Shown here piece after piece: positions 8,301-10,103 of a stretch of 10,103 bases of DNA. Position 1 is the stretch's first letter. Each line of letters begins with the position of its first letter. The stretch is from Acanthamoeba lenticulata. Lineage: Eukaryota > Discosea > Longamoebia > Acanthamoebidae. The notes beneath the pieces are model-generated. The model was not told the origin of the DNA. It searched no databases and saw nothing but the letters and a program-made list of their open reading frames with translations. The stretch spans positions 1 to 10,103 of the forward strand of contig NAVB01001629.1 in the NCBI GenBank assembly GCA_002179805.1, read 5' to 3'. Made by a program: the position numbers and the translations under genes.

Positions 8301-8494
8301 GACTCCTCCTCGACGCGCTCCTGCGCTCCACTCCCACGCGAGCCCACCCGACGCTTCGGCAGCGTGGGCCTCGGGGGCACCCGCACCTTCTCCTCCTCCA
8401 TAATATCGCTATCGTCGTCTAGCGCGAACACGCGTTCGTTGTTGAGCTCGTCCTTGGCATTAATTTTTGATTTTCTTCTTACAAAATCTGACAT
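5376..8494 (-). CDS. Dbl-family RhoGEF (DH-PH)
   Basis: Exchange factor for Rho/Rac GTPases. Exons, read on the minus strand: 8494-7560, 7471-7319, 7214-7103, 6996-6817, 6702-6505, 6396-6280, 6203-6104, 6035-5814, 5731-5631 and 5546-5376; 762 aa with all phases consistent. Residues 1-310 are acidic and Ser/Gly-rich with no domain I recognise. DH at about 313-520: CR1 LRQEFIDTEASYVRQL, whose Glu322 is the catalytic-type residue; CR2 VVPLYHMHRELLEEF; CR3 ILPIQRLPRYELLL at 446-459. PH at about 538-668: EGPLQVCTGLASRRF, RYFFLFDDIL, FEYLFELKHIV, and the final helix DEWIEKLQRL. A roughly 30-residue Asp/Asn/Gly-rich insert lies just before the last PH strand. The C-terminus is Pro/Arg/Ser-rich. Start: the ATG at 8494 follows AT-rich sequence and opens the only consistent frame. 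The exon 9 end (5631) is the least certain; a donor at 5705 also keeps the frame. Confidence 0.9.
6211..6236. repeat. (CA)n-like microsatellite in a DH-PH intron
   Basis: A CA/TG dinucleotide run inside the 76-nt intron 6204-6279. On the coding (minus) strand it is a TG-rich tract directly before the CAG acceptor. It may vary in length between strains. Confidence 0.6.
7041..7084. repeat. (CGACA)6 minisatellite plus unique tail, DH-PH intron 3
   Basis: Six perfect CGACA units at 7041-7070, followed by CGAGCGCACGACAC at 7071-7084. On the minus strand it lies 18 nt after the donor of the 106-nt intron 6997-7102. The last 26 bp (7059-7084) are identical to 7225-7250 in the neighbouring intron. 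Confidence 0.85.
7225..7250. repeat. Second copy of the CGACA-type repeat, DH-PH intron 2
   Basis: Two CGACA units and the same CGAGCGCACGACAC tail, identical over 26 bp to 7059-7084. On the minus strand it lies just before the acceptor (7215) of the 104-nt intron 7215-7318. The two copies therefore flank exon 3 (7103-7214) as direct repeats. Confidence 0.85.
7259..7307. repeat. 19-bp direct repeat, 30-bp spacing, within DH-PH intron 2
   Basis: Positions 7259-7277 and 7289-7307 match at 18 of 19 bases (T at 7267, C at 7297). The core is CAAGAATGYCAAGCACGCG. Both copies are in the intron 7215-7318. This points to a local tandem duplication. Confidence 0.75.
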
Positions 8495-8601
8495 TTTTTC
8501 AATTGGACAAAAAAGAAAATAGAGAAAAGACACGAATCCGCCGGTTTGACCGGGAACGTTGTCGTTTGAATTTGTGTTGATCAGTTCATCGAAAGGCCAA
8601 C
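8495..8601. promoter_or_regulatory. 107-bp bidirectional promoter region, DH-PH and coiled-coil genes
   Basis: Only 107 bp separate two divergent start codons, so both core promoters and leaders must fit here. The side next to the DH-PH start is A-rich on the plus strand. The middle carries a 13-bp dyad, CCGGTTTGACCGG, at 8541-8553. No TATA box is seen. Confidence 0.5.
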
Positions 8602-9000
8602 ATGTCGAGCGCGAAGGATGATGCCAAGGAAAAGAAGCTCAGGGAGAAGGAGGAGAAGCAGCTAGAAAAGCTGAAGAAGGACCATGAAAAGAAACTCACG
8701 AATTTGGATACCAAGCACAGGAAGGAGCAGAGCGAAACGGTCACCAAACACAAGAAGGAAGTGTCCGAACAGAAGATCAAGCACGACGAGCAACTGGCCA
8801 AGCTCAACCTGAAGCACAACCAGGAGAAGGAGAAGATCAAGGTCAAGCACGAAGAGCAGCAGCGTAAGCTGAAGGAGAAGCACGCCGAACAGCAGGCCAG
8901 CCTCCAGCAATCCATCGCTGAGGAGCGCAAGAAGAAGGAGGCTGCGGGCGCTTCTATCGCGTCGCCCAGAAGCAACGGCGACGCTGCGCCTCGCGAGTAA
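8602..9000 (+). CDS. Small charged coiled-coil protein with 11-residue (hendecad) repeats
   Basis: Intronless, 132 aa, from the first ATG after the short divergent promoter to TAA. No known family recognised. Residues 5-115 are almost all Lys, Glu, Gln, Asp and His with regularly placed Leu/Ile/Val, typical of one long helix. His occurs at residues 28, 39, 50, 61, 72, 83 and 94, exactly every 11, and six of the seven are preceded by Lys. The repeat unit is roughly K-H-x-x-E-x-x-x-L-x-x. A period of 11 residues in three turns is known for right-handed or nearly straight coiled coils. No signal peptide or membrane segment. The tail (115-132) is Ala/Ser/Pro-rich and probably disordered. It may be a cytoplasmic scaffold or rod; this is a guess. 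It is the only intronless gene here, and it uses AAG for nearly all Lys, which suggests good expression. Confidence 0.85.
   Translation: MSSAKDDAKEKKLREKEEKQLEKLKKDHEKKLTNLDTKHRKEQSETVTKHKKEVSEQKIKHDEQLAKLNLKHNQEKEKIKVKHEEQQRKLKEKHAEQQASLQQSIAEERKKKEAAGASIASPRSNGDAAPRE
8680..8910 (+). repeat. 33-bp-period coding repeat (seven hendecads)
   Basis: Seven consecutive 11-residue units, residues 27-103, begin with D/K-H. They read DHEKKLTNLDT, KHRKEQSETVT, KHKKEVSEQKI, KHDEQLAKLNL, KHNQEKEKIKV, KHEEQQRKLKE and KHAEQQASLQQ. The DNA has diverged much more than the His spacing, so this is not a recent tandem duplication. Confidence 0.85.
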
Positions 9001-9224
9001 GCCTCTCTCACAAGACACTCTGCCCACCCCCGCAGGCCTGCCCGATAATCGCCCCTCCATATGTAAGTGCATTTTCTATTTATTAAATTTCAACCTTCAT
9101 TCATTCATCGTTCAATCAAAATGATCGCAAGAGAAAGGCGAACTGGTCAGAATAAATAATCATAATCATAATAATTACATCTGTGGGCGAGGGAGACTGG
9201 AGTTCGTTGATTTGTTGGCCTCTT
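9001..9224. terminator. Convergent 3' region with interleaved poly(A) signals
   Basis: 224 bp between the stop of the coiled-coil gene (9000) and the stop of the UBA-like gene (9227-9225). The plus-strand AATAAA is at 9151-9156. The minus-strand AATAAA is at 9084-9079. Each lies on the far side of the other, so the two 3' UTRs probably overlap as antisense. The middle is AT-rich. No gene is seen here. Confidence 0.5.
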
Positions 9225-10103
9225 CTACTTGCCCTCGAGGAGATAGCGGATGGCCAGCTCGCTGTCTGAGTCGCTCAACAGGAGCGCCTCCCGCACCTGC
9301 ACGTCCGAGAAGCCCATCTGGGCCACCTACATGTTGCGCACATGACCATCGTCAGCATCATATCACCACCACATCATCACCATCATCGATGAACGTACAG
9401 TTTTGTAGGCGGCGAGGAACTTCTCGGCCTTCTCGGCGTCGTAGTCAAAGAGGGAGAGGGTGTTGTGCACCTGGCTCGCTGGCCCAAAGCCCTTGTTCAC
9501 GTGCAGCCGCAGGAACGCCATCATCCTGTGTTGATGACGTCGACGTTGTTCACATCGCGGACACAGCTTAGCTCAGCAACCTGAAGAAGAAGAGGAGGAA
9601 GAACAAGGTGCTGTGGACAAGAGGCTGGCAAAGACAACGACGTACCGCTGGTGCTGGTGCTCCTCGTCCTGGGCCGAGAGGCCCTGGGCGCCGCCGCCGT
9701 AGGCCTTGAGGGCCTCCACCACGTGCGCGCTGCTGTAGCCCAGCGGCCTGATCCGCTCGAACGCCTTCACAAAGGCGATCACCTTGAATCGCCAAAACCC
9801 CCAACATCAGTTCATCATCCTCTTCACCATCATGTTCTTGTGCTGTGGGTGACGACGTACAGACTTGGGATCGTTGCCGCAGTGGCGGACGGCGAGGAGG
9901 ACGTGCTCGGTGTTGAGGTCCTCGTGCTCGCTGATGACCCGCAGGTAGAGCTTCTCCTGCGTCGGGTTCAGCGGCGCCTCCTTCCCGCTGCTCGACGAGG
10001 ACCGACGCCGCAACGGGCCGGCCGACCCCGACGAATTCGACCGCCCGCGTCGCTCGGCGCCACCGCCTCCACCGGCGCCATTGCCGCCGGGAGGCTGGGG
10101 CAG
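9225..10103 (-). CDS. UBA-like repeat protein (partial, N-terminus off right edge)
   Basis: C-terminal 202 residues of a larger protein. Exons, read on the minus strand: >10103-9861, 9782-9646, 9525-9399 and 9326-9225, ending in TAG; phases are consistent. The first 45 visible residues are Gly/Arg/Ser-rich and likely disordered. Then come helical segments that share one pattern. The last, MGFSDVQVREALLLSDSD followed by AIRYLLEG, is a typical UBA motif (ubiquitin binding). Earlier ones are LNTEHVLLAVRHCGNDPKS, LGYSSAHVVEALKAYGG, and GFGPASQVHNTLSLFDYD followed by AEKFLAAY. This suggests three to four UBA-like units, so a ubiquitin-linked or scaffold role is possible. The specific protein is not recognised, and the defining N-terminal domains are outside the window. 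All three donors are GTACGT. A second, unused AG|GT site lies within the 120-nt intron 9526-9645. Confidence 0.75.

Noticed and set aside
8586..9011. Minus-strand frame opposite the coiled-coil gene, Ser/Phe/Leu/Cys-rich and membrane-like
   Set aside because: It is the reverse complement of Lys/Glu codons (AAG/GAG become CTT/CTC), a common artefact opposite charged coiled coils. The plus frame has an exact 11-residue repeat that noise would not give.
1..10103. tRNA, rRNA, viral genes or integrated elements
   Set aside because: I saw no cloverleaf-type stems, conserved rRNA stretches, polymerase or capsid motifs, long terminal repeats or integrase motifs by eye. A covariance-model or profile search was not possible here.

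Overview
The window is nuclear DNA from an intron-rich protist. Its GC-rich exons are cut by 25 short introns (24 complete, 64-120 nt). Intron composition ranges from very AT-rich to as GC-rich as the exons. The gene content is two Dbl-family RhoGEFs, a BTB/BACK/discoidin-fold protein, a Lys/Glu coiled coil and a UBA-like protein. Together with compact spacing this suggests a free-living amoeba, most likely Acanthamoeba or a relative. The organism is inferred from style only; no marker gene is present.

There are five genes in alternating orientation. (1) Minus strand, left edge to 1985: an N-terminal PH domain, a long Ala/Pro/Ser-rich linker, an IQ motif and a DH (RhoGEF) domain that runs off the left edge. 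(2) Plus strand, 2192-5307, 9 exons, 812 aa: Ser-rich N-terminus, BTB, BACK, and a C-terminal F5/8 type C-like domain. (3) Minus strand, 8494-5376, 10 exons, 762 aa: acidic/Ser-rich N-terminus, then a canonical DH-PH module. (4) Plus strand, 8602-9000, intronless, 132 aa: a highly charged coiled coil with His exactly every 11 residues. (5) Minus strand, right edge to 9225, 4 exons visible: the C-terminal 202 residues of a protein built from UBA-like helical repeats. Genes 1/2 and 3/4 are divergent with short shared upstream regions (206 and 107 bp). Genes 2/3 and 4/5 converge tail to tail (68 and 224 bp).

Functionally, genes 1 and 3 should switch on Rho/Rac GTPases at membranes or the actin cortex. 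Gene 2 looks like a cullin-3-type adaptor. Nothing in the sequence shows that the genes work together; this is not an operon. No mobile element, CRISPR array, tRNA or rRNA was found. I see no obvious new multi-gene system. The more unusual signals are in splicing (C at intron position +4 in 22-23 of 25 donors, and CTNAY branch-point-like motifs at a fixed distance), in intron repeats (GCTGACGTCA four times; a 26-bp direct repeat on both sides of one exon), and in the 11-residue His repeat.

The gene models were built by hand from reading frame, GT/AG sites and domain continuity. Exon ends are therefore predictions, although all internal phases agree and the two complete multi-exon genes give uninterrupted frames.
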